The notes under the pieces were generated by a model, which did no database searches, was not told the DNA's origin, and saw nothing but the letters and a program-made list of their open reading frames with translations. This document shows positions 24,394 to 36,120 of a stretch of DNA of 64,000 nt, in pieces (within the stretch, counting starts at the first letter, position 1; the number at the start of each line of letters is the position of its first letter). The stretch spans positions 62,001-126,000 of the forward strand of contig QYRS01000002.1 in assembly GCA_006503535.1 (NCBI GenBank), in the 5' to 3' direction. The position numbers and the translations under genes are program-made. The DNA is from Arthrinium phaeospermum (Eukaryota; Ascomycota; Sordariomycetes; Amphisphaeriales; Apiosporaceae).

Positions 24394-25097
24394 TTACAGA
24401 GCGACCACGGCGCCCAGGAAGCTGGCGGCCGCAATCGCGAGGCCGACGACGCCCGAAAGGCGCTGGGCGTCGCTGGTGTCGGGCGTTTCCGAAGGCTGGG
24501 AGGCCGCGTTGAAGGCGTTGTTCGAGTCGCCCTTGTCGTCGCCGCCCGACGCAGCGGTGGGCGGCTTGGCGGCGGCGGTCGTGGGCGGCGCGGCCGTGGT
24601 GGTGGGCTTGGGGACGGGGGTGGAGGAGGTGGAGGTGGTCTTGCAGAAGGGCACGTCGGAGGCCATGTTCATGAGGGCGGGACACTTGCTGAGGGCGCCG
24701 AGGATCTGGGAGCTGTGGGACTTGTACCAGTCGCCGACCTCGCTGGTGTAGGAGGCGTACTGCGCCGACAGGGTGCCGTTGAAGGCCGGCGTCTCGCACG
24801 GGTCGGTGGGCAGGGGCACGGCGGCGAGGGCGGGTGGCGGCGTCGGCACCAACTTGTAGAAGGGCATGACGTCCTGGAGGGCCTGGGTGCACTTGGCGTC
24901 CAGCACCTCGCGGTGGGGACGGGCGACGGCTTGGACGACGGCGTGGCCGTGGCCGTGGTCCTGGGCGGCGCGACGGTCACGTCGACAATGACGACGTTTT
25001 TGTTGTCGTTGCTTTCATCGGCGGCAGGCCGGCCGAACTGCGAGTCGGCCGCCGCGAGGGCGAAGAACAGGGCAGAGAAGACTGACGGGGCGTGCAT
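24394..25097 (-). CDS. GPI-anchored secreted surface protein (DUF7735-like), one frameshift
   Basis: The ATG at 25097 opens a signal peptide (MHAPSVFSALFFALAAADS). After a Thr/Pro-rich linker the folded part contains CTQALQDVMPFYKLVPTPPP, LPTDPCETPAFNGTLSAQYA, EVGDWYKSHSSQILGALSKC and ASDVPFCK: four spaced cysteines in the pattern of a fungal family annotated as infection-structure or DUF7735 proteins (from memory, not searched). The tail is Ser/Thr/Pro-rich (TTTAAPPTTAAAKPPTAASG) and ends in a hydrophobic GPI-attachment signal (SGVVGLAIAAASFLGAVVAL). One base is missing near 24920; restoring it gives 705 bases, 234 residues. Probably sits in the wall or plasma membrane. Function unknown. Confidence 0.65.
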
Positions 25098-26986
25098 GTT
25101 GGCGGATTTGTTGGTGAAAGAAAGACTTGGTCGGATGCTGAAAAAAGAATGGAAGTGGTCTTGGTGGAAAAGACTAGATGATGCTATTCCCAGAGCGCTT
25201 CAAAAAAGAGTTGAACAGAGATATTAGAAAGAGAGACTGTGTTGATGAAACGAAAAAGGGGATGCGCAAGCAGGCGAGCGCGCGAAGCCGACGGGCAATA
25301 TGGGCCAACCAACAGGAACGGGGACGGGTATCTCGCGCTGGCCTGTCGGTCTGCCCTCCACTCCCAGAGCAGATCTGGGATTGAAGCCGAGCCAAGATGG
25401 AGCAGGGCCAAGGAGGTAGGGAGCGCAGCCCCTGTCCGTCATGCAAGGTACAGAAATTCAATGCTGGCAATGCCGACAGCCAAACAGCACACGGCTCTTT
25501 TTTTCTTTCCCTGCTAGCACCGACCAAGGACCATGCTTAATTTGGGACGAACACTCCGCCACTCAGCACCCAGAAATGACCCATTCTGCCATGACCATAA
25601 ACAGTATTCTGGAGCGAAGCTTGAATGAGAAAATCACCGAAGCGCCCATGATGAGTAAGTCATCTGGACGATCGCCATTGTGTATCTTTTGACAGGTACG
25701 GATGTGCGATGCATTGCGACCGTAGCTTTGTATGTACATCCGGGTGCTACGATGACACCGACCTGACTCGACGGACGGCGGTGACAGGCGGTTGGGTTGG
25801 GCCTGAACCCGCCTGACACAGCTTCAGTAGCCTGCCCAGACGGTTTGGAAGGTCGCAGGTGTGTGTTTTGGTGTGAAATGGGGGGACGCTTAGACCAAGT
25901 GCCGAAGCGCCCTCCCCAGATTGGCACAGGAGCGTCTGGTCCCTCCTGGGAGCCCGCTTTGGGACCAGGGTCCAACAGCGTCGAGCGTTTCATCCTGGCT
26001 GGGTGCACAGCGTTCCTGGCACTTTGTTTGGCAGAAGAGGTCACTGAGCATGCGGAATGACAGAATGACAGAAGGCAATCCATCGCCATGGACGGGAACT
26101 CGGCAGCAAGTTTTCGCTGATTTTTCAGATCAAACAACATTCCTATTCTTAGGCCATCTCCAAGCTACATCCGCATACCTATGTATCTATCTAAATAAAA
26201 ACTTTTAAAAAGAAAATGCGGTTGGCGATCGAGAAAGTCTTTCATCTGATGGAAAAATCCAAATCTTTCAAAGCGAAACGCTAGTGGGCGATGGGCGCCA
26301 GGATCAAAAACGGGCCACCGAGATTAATCCCCCAGCGCCCATTTGCGCCCTCTCGGCCAAACCCCATCCGCCATTCCATTTGATCACGGCCGTCAACCGT
26401 GCTGCATCCCCAGCATCAGGAGGAACCAGTACCTATAGAAAGCGTAGATAATGGTGGTATTGTCTGTCTGTCGCCATCCTCATTATTAGACACAACCTTG
26501 TCCTTGACATTCGTCGTCGCATTTGAGAGGAACGCTCAAGTCTACCCCGCGCTCCATTGCGGTGCACCGGCAGTCCCGCAGAGCTCTCTCGGGGCAGGAC
26601 AACACTACTTCCACTGTTACCCTCGCGGTATCGAACGTGGTCGTGGCTCTGCATTCTATTGATAGGTAGATGGTGCTAAGAACAACCGAGCTGACCTTCT
26701 TCAAGTGTGGCAATTGACGCATTTCAATCAGGTTATGGTGTTACAATTTCTATGGCATAAGGCTTGCAGCAAGTATCTAATTGCCATCCATTTTCTCACT
26801 GGCCTTGAACACCTGTACTTGTATTGCAGACTATGAATAAGCCACCAGTGGTGATTGCCGTGTTTATGTATCAGCATCGTCCAAATATACGACATGTACT
26901 AACATGCTTCGCATCTTCAGCTGGTCGGGCTTCCTATTCCATGCCACCGAGACGCAGTGGCGTCGACACTGGCGGCTGCATTCGTC
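25098..26986. other. 1.9-kb intergenic region, nothing recognised
   Basis: Short open frames on both strands show no family motifs. The left part is the promoter of the minus-strand GPI-protein gene (CT/GA-rich near 25100-25260). I see no repeat, TATA cluster or RNA-like fold that I can support. Confidence 0.5.
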
Positions 26987-28705
26987 TTACAACTCGCTCA
27001 AATCCCGGCGGCTGCTCCGGCCAACGTCCCGACGCATCGCAGCCGTGCCGTTCTGCTTTCTCAGGCGCGCCTCCGTCGGCAGGAACGCCGTGGGGAACCA
27101 CTCGAACAGCGACTCGTTCGTCGCGTTGGCCATGTGGTTCCGGATCATCTGGCTCAGCCCCTTGCCGCTGAGCCAGGCATAGTCCATGCCCTCGCCGTTG
27201 AACCCCGCCGACACCCACTCCTGGCCGGCGGCCGGTTTCTGGACCGGCCTCTGGGTGAACGGCTCGGAGAGCGGGCCCACGAGCGGGAGCGCGTCCGTGG
27301 TGAAGCCCTCGACCCCGGTCCAGACGCGCTTGGTGCGGCCCGCCCAGATGGCGTCCGGGTGCAGGTCGGCGGGGAAGTCGGTGCGCTCGGCGCCCCAGTT
27401 CTGGTAGCCAAAGTAGGTGGGGAGGGCGCCGTTCAGGTACGCGGCCACGACGGGGGGCGGGTTCCCGCTGTCGTCGTACTGGTTTCGGCTGTCTTCGCCG
27501 GGAAAGGAGACGCCCGCGCCGCCGCCGTACATGTACTCGCCGTGCTCCGGCTCCTGGACGATGTAGTCCAGGCCGCCGCGGAGGAAGAGGGACCAGGCTC
27601 GGCCCCCGGGGAGGCTGACGTTGTTGTGGTAGGCGGGCCACTCTCCTGGCTTGGGTAGCTATGAAGAGAAGAGACAAAAGTCAGTGAATGCGTTGCTTCT
27701 CAACTTGTGCGCCTCTCGATTAAGGGTAGAGGGGACGGGGATACATACACCGGCGCCTCCGAGCTGAGCGCTCATACTCAGGAGACCTCCCTGGAGGGCG
27801 TTGCCAAGAACGGGGACGAAATGAGGCGACCAGGAGTTGGTGGCGTAGACGACGTGGTTGGCCAAGATGGCCCCGCGGTCGGTCAAGACCTCGAAGTTGT
27901 GCGTCGAGTTCTTCAGGGCGTTGACGGAGGTGGCGGTGGTGTGCGTGTCGAGGGACAGAGACTCCGGGTAGGCATCCAGCAGCATCTTCAAGCCGTTGGT
28001 GACGAAGCGGTACCCCCAGATGGCGCCCGCCACCTTGGCCGTCCCCGTCAGGGCGCCGACGGCGTCGGGCATGAGAGAGACGCGACGGGCCTCGTCGCCC
28101 CCCAACACGGACCACTCGTTGCCCACCTCGGGCACCTCCTTCCGCAGCGTCTCCCACTGCGCCACCGCTTCGGCGAACGGCTCCTCCTCGAAGTAGACGT
28201 CCAGGCTGTCGACGGGCCGTACCGAGGCCGCCTTCCTCGCCTGCTCGGTGGGCAGCCGGCCGGCGGCGCGCAGCAGAGCGTCGACGTGACCGGCGCGGAA
28301 CTTGGTGATCTTGGCCGCCTGGTCCGGGGTGACCTTCTTGGCGTCGACGTACTCCTCGTAGGACGAGGGCCGGATGTGGCCTCCGTTGCGGCCCGTCGCG
28401 CCCGAGCACACCTGGCGCGCTTCCAGCATGGCGATCCTGGGGGCGGGAGCCTTCTTGGTGGTGGTGGTGGTGGTGCTATTGTCGTCCATCAGCAGATGCC
28501 AGGCGATGCTGGTGCCCGACATGCCGGAGCCAATTATGACGATGTCGGCGCTCTCGGGGAGCTTGGGGGACTGGCGATCGGCGACATCGGGGTGCGGGGG
28601 GATCTGCCAGTAGGAAATGGAGGGGTTCTTGACAGGATAGCCTGGGTCGCTTTGGCCGAGCACCGCCGACAATAAGGTACTGGTGAGAAGGATAGATAGC
28701 TTCAT
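26987..28705 (-). CDS. Secreted FAD-dependent oxidoreductase (DAO superfamily)
   Basis: Two exons (28705-27749 and 27658-26987) with a GTATGT donor join in phase to 542 residues, no frame break. MKLSILLTSTLLSAVLGQ is a secretion signal. The FAD-binding fold opens with ADIVIIGSGMSGTSIAWHLL (GxGxxG at about residues 59-64), then EARQVCSGATGRNGGHIRPS, typical of glycine/D-amino-acid-oxidase-like (DAO) enzymes and bacterial gamma-glutamylputrescine oxidoreductase relatives. The second half has VVYATNSWSPHF, YFGYQNWGAERTDFP, RVWTGVEGFTTDALPLVGPL and WVSAGFNGEGMDYAWLSGKG, the C-terminal FAD-contact glycine region. Several N-glycosylation sequons (NST, NVS, NGT) support passage through the secretory route. 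It probably oxidises an amine or amino acid outside the cell; substrate unknown. Confidence 0.8.
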
Positions 28706-29673
28706 AATGAAGAAATGTTGGCCTAGGATGAGGTGTGAGGGAGGAGATTCGCCTGGAGGTGAGTGTCGGCAGTCTCTTGCAATAGATTCACTGGCCGGCT
28801 CTCTTCTCGAGATTCGGGTACCTTCCACATATCTACACCTACCCACATTGATCAAATACGTCCCTTTTCGGTGAGTCAATTCGGAGAAGGCAGGTGCGAT
28901 CGGATGAAAGCGGGGTTCTTTCGGGTGTCCGGCGCATCCAAGGCCTGTGTCCCGGTGCTGCTGCAGTGATACGCAGTTCAGCAGTGGAACGATTCGGAGT
29001 GTAGATAAAGCGCCATGGCGGAACTACTGCTTCATGAATCGACAGACATTGTGGGATCCCTTACAAGTTGTATCTCAGTCGCCGTGAGAGATTTGACAGA
29101 TATGATCAGCAGAGTCCTGCATAATGAGAACAGGGATATAGATAAGGCATCTATCCAGCATGTTGCACTCCCGCTTAATGGCTCTTCCCACTTCCTCCCT
29201 TCCCCACGCCGGGAGGTCGCCGCGGCAATCTTACCGCCACCGAAGCCGCTGGTTCAATGCAGGTGTATTCTAGCCCCCCCTCCAAGCGAGCAAATCAGAT
29301 GGCGGCCCTGCATTGCGGGATGCACCACTACTTTAAATGGCATGCCAAACTTGGAAGCTCCCATCGCTTGCTTCCCTTAGCCCCAAGGCAATTTGTTCTA
29401 GTCCTGCAGTAGTCAACATCTTGTTTTTTACTGTGGCGTCAGTGTTGATAATTGGCAACATCGGGTTTCGCTTGTTGGCGTCACCTCTCGCTTGCGCGCC
29501 CGCCAGATCCATTCCACCGCCGAGTCAGGTCTCCGGACGTGAATGAAGAATACGACGGATTCTATGATCGAATATCAGGCCATTATGCGTCATTTAATAC
29601 AGTACTGAGGAAATCAATCTAACATCGAGAACCCACCCGCCAAGTTTTGCCATCATGCAGATCCGCGACTTAC
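28706..29673. other. Intergenic region between oxidoreductase and P450
   Basis: About 970 bases with no recognised gene: promoter of the minus-strand oxidoreductase and 3' side of the minus-strand P450. Confidence 0.5.
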
Positions 29674-31491
29674 TCATCCGTTGTTGCGGGTTTCCAGATC
29701 TTCCTTCAATGACACAGACTCCCGCGGGCGGAACACCAAGTACGGCCCATCGTGGGACGAATTGAACACGTCCCAGGTGCAGAACTCCCGGGCCTGCCCC
29801 TATGCCGCCCTTCCCCGACGGCGCCCAGGGCGCCGGCGGCGGCTGCAAAGTCAAAGTACCAGAGGGTCTTGGCCAGGACAAGGGACGTCTCCAGGTAGGC
29901 GAGCGGCTTTCCGACGCAGTTGCGCGGCCCGATGGAGAAGGCGGAGAAGCCCTCCCGCGCCGCCTTCCTCCTTGTCTTTTCTTCGTCACGCTGGCTGTCT
30001 CCGGTGGGTTCGCCGCCGTGTCATCATCAAGAAGCAACCAACGCTCCGGTTTGAAGGCGAAGGGGTCGGGAAGATGGAGGCGTTGTGGCCCAGAGCGTAC
30101 AGATTCACGCCGAAGAGGGTCCCTCTCGGGATGAAGTGGCCGTCGACGAAGAGCGGCGCCTTGTCCGAGCCACCTGCTGCCGCCACAAGTTCGCGGGCGC
30201 CGGTGGCGACATGCGCAACGCCTCGTCGATGCAGGCGCGCAGGTAGCGACAGCTCGCCAGCCGCGGCCCGTCGCAGATGTCGTTGCCGCTTGGGAAGGCG
30301 GTCCGGATCTCGGCGGCCAGGCGCTGGTAGCAGTCCCGGCTGCGCGACAGGTAGAAGAAGGCCGCCGCCATGGCCGTCGTCACCGAGTCGCCCCCGGCCG
30401 CCAGGAACACCAGGGACTCCTTCCAGATGACGCTGTCGCGCGTCTTGGCCGCCTCGCCCGGGGGCAGCTCGTCGGCGACGAAGGAGAAGAAGTCGGGGAC
30501 GGCGTGGGTGTCGAGCGCGAGACGAGATTGCACCATCTTCCCAGCAGGCGGCTAAACTTCTCGCGCGTCTCGTAGAAGATATAGTCGAACACCCAGTTGG
30601 TGTGGACTTTGTAGAAGGCCGGGAAGTGGTGCGAGATGTTGCCGACGAAGAAGCTCAGTGTCATCGACCTCGGCAGGAAGCGGTTCTCCTCGCGCGTCTG
30701 CGTGGCCAGGTCGTAGCCTAAAGCAAGCTGGCCGATGATGTCGGCGGCCAGGTGGCCCAGCTTCTCCGTCATGTTGACGGGCTGCGGCGACGACTCGAGC
30801 AGCTGCTCGAGGAAGATGTCGACTTGGGACAGAAGCGCTGGTTCGAAGGACCGGATCGAGCGTTGGGAGAAGGCGTGGCCGACTATCTTGCGCTTGTAGG
30901 CGTGCATCTTTCGATCGAGGTGTTGAACACGCTATAGACCCCGTTGCGGGTTAGTAATTCATATGTGAATGACTTGGTAATGCGGTCGTCATTCTGGTAG
31001 ATGGCTGGAGAGCAACATGTCAGTCTCTTTACCCAAGTCTTAATCACTGAGCTAGATGTAAATACCTTTGAAAGCACTAGGAGAGTTGAACAGAAGCCTG
31101 TTTGGGGCGGGCCTGATGACTGTCCCTGGTAACTTGTCAGTGTCGCTAACAGACGTTCACGGTCTGGGTGTCTTCACGCGCTAACGTACCATGCTTCTCA
31201 TGGAGACGATGTACGACCAGGTGTAGTCGCTTCTGGGTAGCGGCCAGACCGGCGTAAGCATCGGTCAATTTCGCCAGCAGTGGCCCAGGGTAGTTGCGCA
31301 GCGGGTGCAGCAGAAGACGGTACGATGCGGCGAGGACGAGCTACCAAATGGCACACAAGCACGGCTCAAAGTTAGCAGGCAACTAGCACCTCAGTAACGG
31401 GAAAGGTGAAGAGGATCATGTTTCCTACGACTAGAGCAAACCCGTACACCCCATACCCAACGGTCATACCAAGTACATCAAGAAACAACAT
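29674..31491 (-). CDS. Cytochrome P450 monooxygenase, frameshifted
   Basis: Exons 31491-31390, 31340-31190, 31125-31076 and 31004 onward. The N-terminus is hydrophobic (membrane anchor), followed by YRLLLHPLRNYPGPLLAKLT, the usual Pro-rich hinge, and RKMHAYKRKIVGHAFSQRSI (helix C). The I helix reads ESLVFLAAGGDSVTTAMAAA, the ExxR is in CIDEALRMSPPAPANLW, FVDGHFIPRGTLFGVNLYAL precedes FKPERW, and the haem loop is FSIGPRNCVGKPLAYLETSL with the axial Cys. The C-terminus is VFNSSHDGPYLVFRPRES, ending at 29674. Frame breaks lie near 30905, 30545, 30165, 30040 and 29930-29790. All catalytic motifs are intact, so decay is recent or the sequence is faulty. It needs a P450 reductase in the ER; substrate unknown. 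The type resembles fungal P450s of secondary metabolism. Confidence 0.7.
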
Positions 31492-32238
31492 GATGACCTT
31501 TCGTAGTATGTGTATATGGCTTCGTTTATGTTAGGTTGGAGTTGTAGAGTGAAATGGCATGTTTAATTTAGAGAAAAGGAATAACCTACGGAAATAGAGG
31601 GCGAGTCTCTGCCTGATGTGATCTTGAACCCGCGTCCAGCCAACTTATCCCTTGCTTCGCTAGGTCACGCAAGCATCACTTGCCCGATGGTTTCGAACCG
31701 GATGTGCCGGAACATAAGGTCTCTCCAAGCTGATGAGGTTACTCAAATGATGCATGCAACTCCAGAACGATTTACTTGATGGTTTGTTCTGTAACTGAAA
31801 GTTTTGAACCAGCTCTATGGGTGTGCATCTTGAACCAATTAGTCCGTCGCTGCCAGCTGTCTAGGATGTAGGCTATTATCGATGCCAGATGTCAGATATC
31901 GCGCCAGTCGCATACTTGGTTAGGTGAAGGAGACGACCACTCCTGCTTCCCCGCGTTTTCCTTCGATCATCCGCCCCCTGTTTCCCCACAACCAGACCCT
32001 GGTTAAATGGACGGAAATATGTAACCTGCTCGTTACAAGGGAACATCCCACCAGTGGAGTTTTCCGACTGACGTTCTTAACATTCCACTGGGGGCGGTCC
32101 AAATTGATTCTGGACATGGTTCTTAGACATTACCTTTCATAAGACCTAATTTGTCGCAACATATCCAATGCCCTGGATATTTCTGAAGCGAAGGATTTTA
32201 AACCTGCTGTTAGATTTTCAGGGGTTGTAGTTCCCAAC
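31492..32238. other. Divergent promoter region between P450 and rhamnogalacturonan lyase
   Basis: About 750 bases shared by two divergent genes (minus-strand P450 and plus-strand PL4). No coding motif found. Confidence 0.5.
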
Positions 32239-34351
32239 ATGCGTCACGCCAGCATATTGATATCTGCGGCAGCAGTGGCTTTAGCATGGGGCCGTCTGAT
32301 TGCCAACGAAACACCGGGATCCCTGATGCTGGCCAACGACCGCCTCGTGACCAGCGTAAGCAAGTCAACAGGTTCCGTCAACCACTTGACGCTGGACGGA
32401 CAAGACCTCCTCGGCAGCACGGATGGGCGTGCCGGCAGAGGTCCCTACCTCGACTGCTACTGCGTGCCGTCCGGCTTCTACACACCGGGCTCCAAGGACG
32501 CCACGTACAAGTTGATCACGGGAACCGACGCCTCCGGGGTAGCTTATGGCGGCATCGTCATGGGCGAGGTCTACAAACCGACGGGGCAGCTGCTGGAGCA
32601 GTACTGGTTCCTCCGAGACGGCGAGACGGGACTCCACACCTTCAGCCGCATCGCCTACTACAACGAGACCACGCCCTTCCTGCGCAACTTGCAGGAGTTC
32701 AGGACGCTCTTCCGACCCAATACGCCGCTTTGGACTGACCTTGTCACCGACGCCTCTTTTCACGGACCCGCGCCGCGGCCCAACCCGGCGGCCGGCGGTT
32801 CAGGTATGACGACGACGGTGCAGGACGCGACATGGTACCTGGGAGACCGTGACGGAGACCCGTACGTGGAACAGATGTCGGACTACTTCACCAAGTACAC
32901 CTTCTCGGCGGTGTGGCGGGATCAGCTGGCCCACGGCCTCTTTGCCGACGGGACCCAGGGGAGCGCCGACAATACGACTTTCGGCGCGTGGCTCGTGATG
33001 AATACCAAGGATACGTATTTCGGAGGGCCCATCCACTCGGACCTGGTCGTCGACGGCATCCTCTACAACTACATGGTGTCGAACCATCACGGTGACGGCA
33101 CGCCCAACATCACCCACGGCTTCGACCGGACGTTTGGGCCACAGTACTTCTATTTCAACAAAGGTCCGGCCGGGGCCCCCATGAAAGATCTGCTGGACGA
33201 TGCGCTGCAGTATGCCTCGCCGGAATGGAATGCCGAGTTTTATGATGATATCGCAAATCACGTCCCCAACTACGTCTCTTCGTCGGGGCGTGGTTCCTGG
33301 AAAGCCCGGGTCCGTCTGCCCGAGGGAGCCAAGAGGCCCCTCGTCGTCTTGTCCCAGAACGGCGTCGACTTTCAGGATAACGTCGAGAACACCACAGCAT
33401 ACCAATACTGGGCCGACATCAGCACTTCCGACGGCACCGTATCCATCGACCGTGTCAAGGCGGGGGCGTACCGGCTGACGGTGTATGCGGACGGCATCTT
33501 TGGCGACTACGTCCAAGACGATGTCGTGGTGACGGCGGGTGCGGCTACAGACAGCGGCGAGATCGAGTGGGTTCCCGAGTCGGCTGGCCGAGAGCTCTGG
33601 CGCATCGGGACACCAGACAAATCAAGTGGCGAGTATCGACACGGCGACGCACCTGACCCCACTCACCCGCTGCACCCGCCCGAATACCGGATCTATTACG
33701 GTGCTTACGACTTCCTGGACGATTTTCCCGAAGGTGTACGCTTCCACGTGGGGCAGAGCGACGAGGCGCGGGACTGGAACTACATCCACTGGTCCGTGTT
33801 TGGGGGGTACGCCAACTTCCGGCGACCGGAGCAGGAGGCTTATGGGATCAACGGCAGTAGCATCAACAACTGGATCATCGCTTTCGATATTGATGATGCA
33901 GAAACCCTGCGCGATACGACCGAGGCGACGCTCACGGTGCAGCTCGCGGGCGCCAAAACGGCGGCGGGGAATACGGACGTCTTCAACGCGACGGAGCAGT
34001 ACAACGACTTGCCGTTTGTTGTGTCGGTCAACGGTCGGGGTTTGGAGCCTTGGATCATACCGTGAGCAAACACTTCTACATGATGCAATTATCAGTTTTC
34101 ACGGTAGCTAATCTTACTCGGCGACTACTAGGTACTACCACTCCTCCTCTTGTGGCGTCCGGAGCGCTGTCGTCTGTTACCAAGTCGCCCACAAATTCAC
34201 CTTCCCTACTGAGTACCTGACAAGCGGTCTCGGCAGCACGACTAACGAGATTGTGCTAAGTCTCCCGTTCAACGCCACTGACTACGAGAGTGCCTTGCTG
34301 CCGAGGAGTGTCTATGTACAGTACGATGCGTTGAGGCTGGAGGTTAAGTAG
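32239..34351 (+). CDS. Rhamnogalacturonan lyase, polysaccharide lyase family 4
   Basis: Two exons (32239-34061, 34132-34351; branch point gctaat near 34107) give 680 residues, no frame break. A signal peptide (MRHASILISAAAVALAWG) is followed by the PL4 catalytic beta-sandwich: LMLANDRLVTSVSKSTGSVN, YLDCYCVPSGFYTP, WFLRDGETGLHTFSRIAYYN, LQEFRTLFRPNT, then YFTKYTFSAVWRDQ and a HHGDGTPNITHGFDRTFGPQ loop. A fibronectin-III-like part (SGRGSWKARVRLPEGAKRPL, GAYRLTVYADGIFGDY) and a carbohydrate-binding-like end (GQSDEARDWNYIHWSVFGGY, FVVSVNGRGLEPWIIP) follow, as in the long fungal RGL form. It cleaves the rhamnose-galacturonate backbone of pectin by beta-elimination outside the cell. It converges with the UDP-glycosyltransferase, 113 bases apart. 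Confidence 0.9.
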
Positions 34352-34464
34352 TAGACATTCCATGTTACTTTAAGGAAGAAGTGTGTAATGATTCCATGCT
34401 TTTCTGATATAGTAGTCGTTCATATGGAATAGTGGGCTCTCAAGATGTCAAAGGTTTGGCCATC

Positions 34465-36120
34465 CTATTCTGGGAGGGACTTGGTGGTGTGCGGTGTTTC
34501 CTCTGCCCGCCCTGAGCCAGCCCATCTCGCAATCTCGGCCGCCGCCACTTCCCTCCCGGGCCGCGCTTTGGCCTTCTGGCTCAGCTTACGCACCTTCTCC
34601 CTCATACCCGCAGCCGCATCATCGTCAACTACCGTCATGAATGCTTTGGTCAATCCTTCCACCGTCCAACCCGGGGCGGTGCCGCGGCTGCCGTAGACGC
34701 CGATGCCAGACGTCTCGGCCAGCGCCGCAAAGTTGTACAGATCAGCCCACAGGGGAAGCACGACCTGCGGCACGCCCGCGTAGATGGCCTCGTGGTAGCA
34801 GTTGGAGCCGCCGTGGTGCACGCTGGCGATTATGTCGCCTGTCTCCAGGAGCGAGACGGGGTCCACGTCGATCCAGCCGGAAATCCTCACGCGCCCGCCC
34901 GCGACGAGGTCCGAAAGCGGCTCGAGCTCCGCCGTGCGATTTCCTGCGTTGAGAAGCTTCCATAGCACCTGCGCGTCCGAATGTTCATCGAGGGTTGCGC
35001 GGATGGCTGCGGCCATGGTGGAAGCCTGCTGCGGGCTGTACTCGCTTACGCTGCTGCCGAGGTTGATCAAAAGCGTCTTCCCTCGCCCCTTAGCCAGCCA
35101 CGACGCCAGCTCGGCATCCTGCTCCGCCGCTGGTGCAGCTGACAGCACGATGGGTCCAGCGCAGGTCACGTTGGGAGGCACCACGTCGACGGGGATGCTG
35201 GCCCCTTCGGTCGTCTGCGAAACCCAGGGCACGTTAGGCCGGTGCAGCTTGTAGAAGTTGATGGGCTCCCGAATGCCGCCGTGCTCCTGCAGGAACCGCT
35301 GCTTGGCCTTGACGGCGGGCATGTTGAGCACGGCCCAGACGAACCGGACCGCCGACAGGGCGTTCTCGGGCACGCGCCGCCACGGCAGCGGGAAGCCAAA
35401 GTCGGCGCCGACGATGGGGTACTTCCACAGCATGCCGAGCCGGGGCTGGTCCGCGACGAAGTTGTCGACGAGCGTGTTGGGCGTCACGAAGGCGTGCAGG
35501 CGGCGGGCCTCGCGCGCGGCGTCGACGCCCGGCATGAAGAGCGTGTCCAGCACCACCACGGCCGGGTCCACCTTCTCAATAACCACTCGCGCGGCCCGGT
35601 AGATGCGCAGGTACTCCTCGCTCGTCCAGGGCGCGAGGCACTGCTGGAACTGCCGGGACAGCAGGTCGACGCTCCGGTACCCGGGCGGCTGGGACAGGGT
35701 CTCGACGCCGATGTCCGTGTTTTGGTACATGGCCTGGACCCACGAGGGGCCGGGCAGGCGGTGGAAGGCGACGTCGCCGGCGGCGGGGTTGACGGCCCGG
35801 GCGAAGGACGCGATCCGGGCCAGCTTGGCCTCGTCGCGGCCGTGCACGCCGTCGGTGCTATCCAGGTCGGACGTGGCCGTGGCGAAGTGTACCTCGACGT
35901 GCGGATGGCGCTCCAGCAAGGCCTGTATCGTCGCAAAATGCACGTTGGACAGGCCATGGGCGCCCGTGACGAGGAAGAGCACCGTGTTGTTGATTCCAAC
36001 CACCGTGTCACCTCCAAGTTCTGGCTGCCCGCCCTGTTGGTAGAGGATCAGGGCCCATGCTACCACAGCTGCGATCACAGAAGCCACGAGGCCGAGCTTT
36101 TGGCGCGACATCTTGAACAT
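34465..36120 (-). CDS. UDP-glycosyltransferase (GT1-like), membrane-anchored
   Basis: A single exon of 551 residues, no break. I start at the ATG at 36120; the next in-frame ATG at 36111 is also possible, and the upstream open frame to 36198 begins with TTG. The N-terminus is a membrane segment (LGLVASVIAAVVAWALILY). GAHGLSNVHFATIQALLERH is the acceptor-domain loop with the usual catalytic His region. The donor-domain signature reads DIIASVHHGGSNCYHEAIYA then GVPQVVLPLWADLYNFAALA, close to the GT1 PSPG box (HxGxxS/N, P, W). WKLLNAGNRTAELEPL precedes it. It would move a sugar from a UDP- or similar donor onto a lipid, sterol or secondary metabolite. It lies near P450 and FAD genes, which fits tailoring, but no link is proven. 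Confidence 0.8.
   Translation of the reverse strand: MFKMSRQKLGLVASVIAAVVAWALILYQQGGQPELGGDTVVGINNTVLFLVTGAHGLSNVHFATIQALLERHPHVEVHFATATSDLDSTDGVHGRDEAKLARIASFARAVNPAAGDVAFHRLPGPSWVQAMYQNTDIGVETLSQPPGYRSVDLLSRQFQQCLAPWTSEEYLRIYRAARVVIEKVDPAVVVLDTLFMPGVDAAREARRLHAFVTPNTLVDNFVADQPRLGMLWKYPIVGADFGFPLPWRRVPENALSAVRFVWAVLNMPAVKAKQRFLQEHGGIREPINFYKLHRPNVPWVSQTTEGASIPVDVVPPNVTCAGPIVLSAAPAAEQDAELASWLAKGRGKTLLINLGSSVSEYSPQQASTMAAAIRATLDEHSDAQVLWKLLNAGNRTAELEPLSDLVAGGRVRISGWIDVDPVSLLETGDIIASVHHGGSNCYHEAIYAGVPQVVLPLWADLYNFAALAETSGIGVYGSRGTAPGWTVEGLTKAFMTVVDDDAAAGMREKVRKLSQKAKARPGREVAAAEIARWAGSGRAEETPHTTKSLPE

Noticed and set aside
31670..31720. ggtttcgaacc resembling a tRNA B box
   Set aside because: No matching T stem, acceptor stem or A box at the right spacing on either strand.
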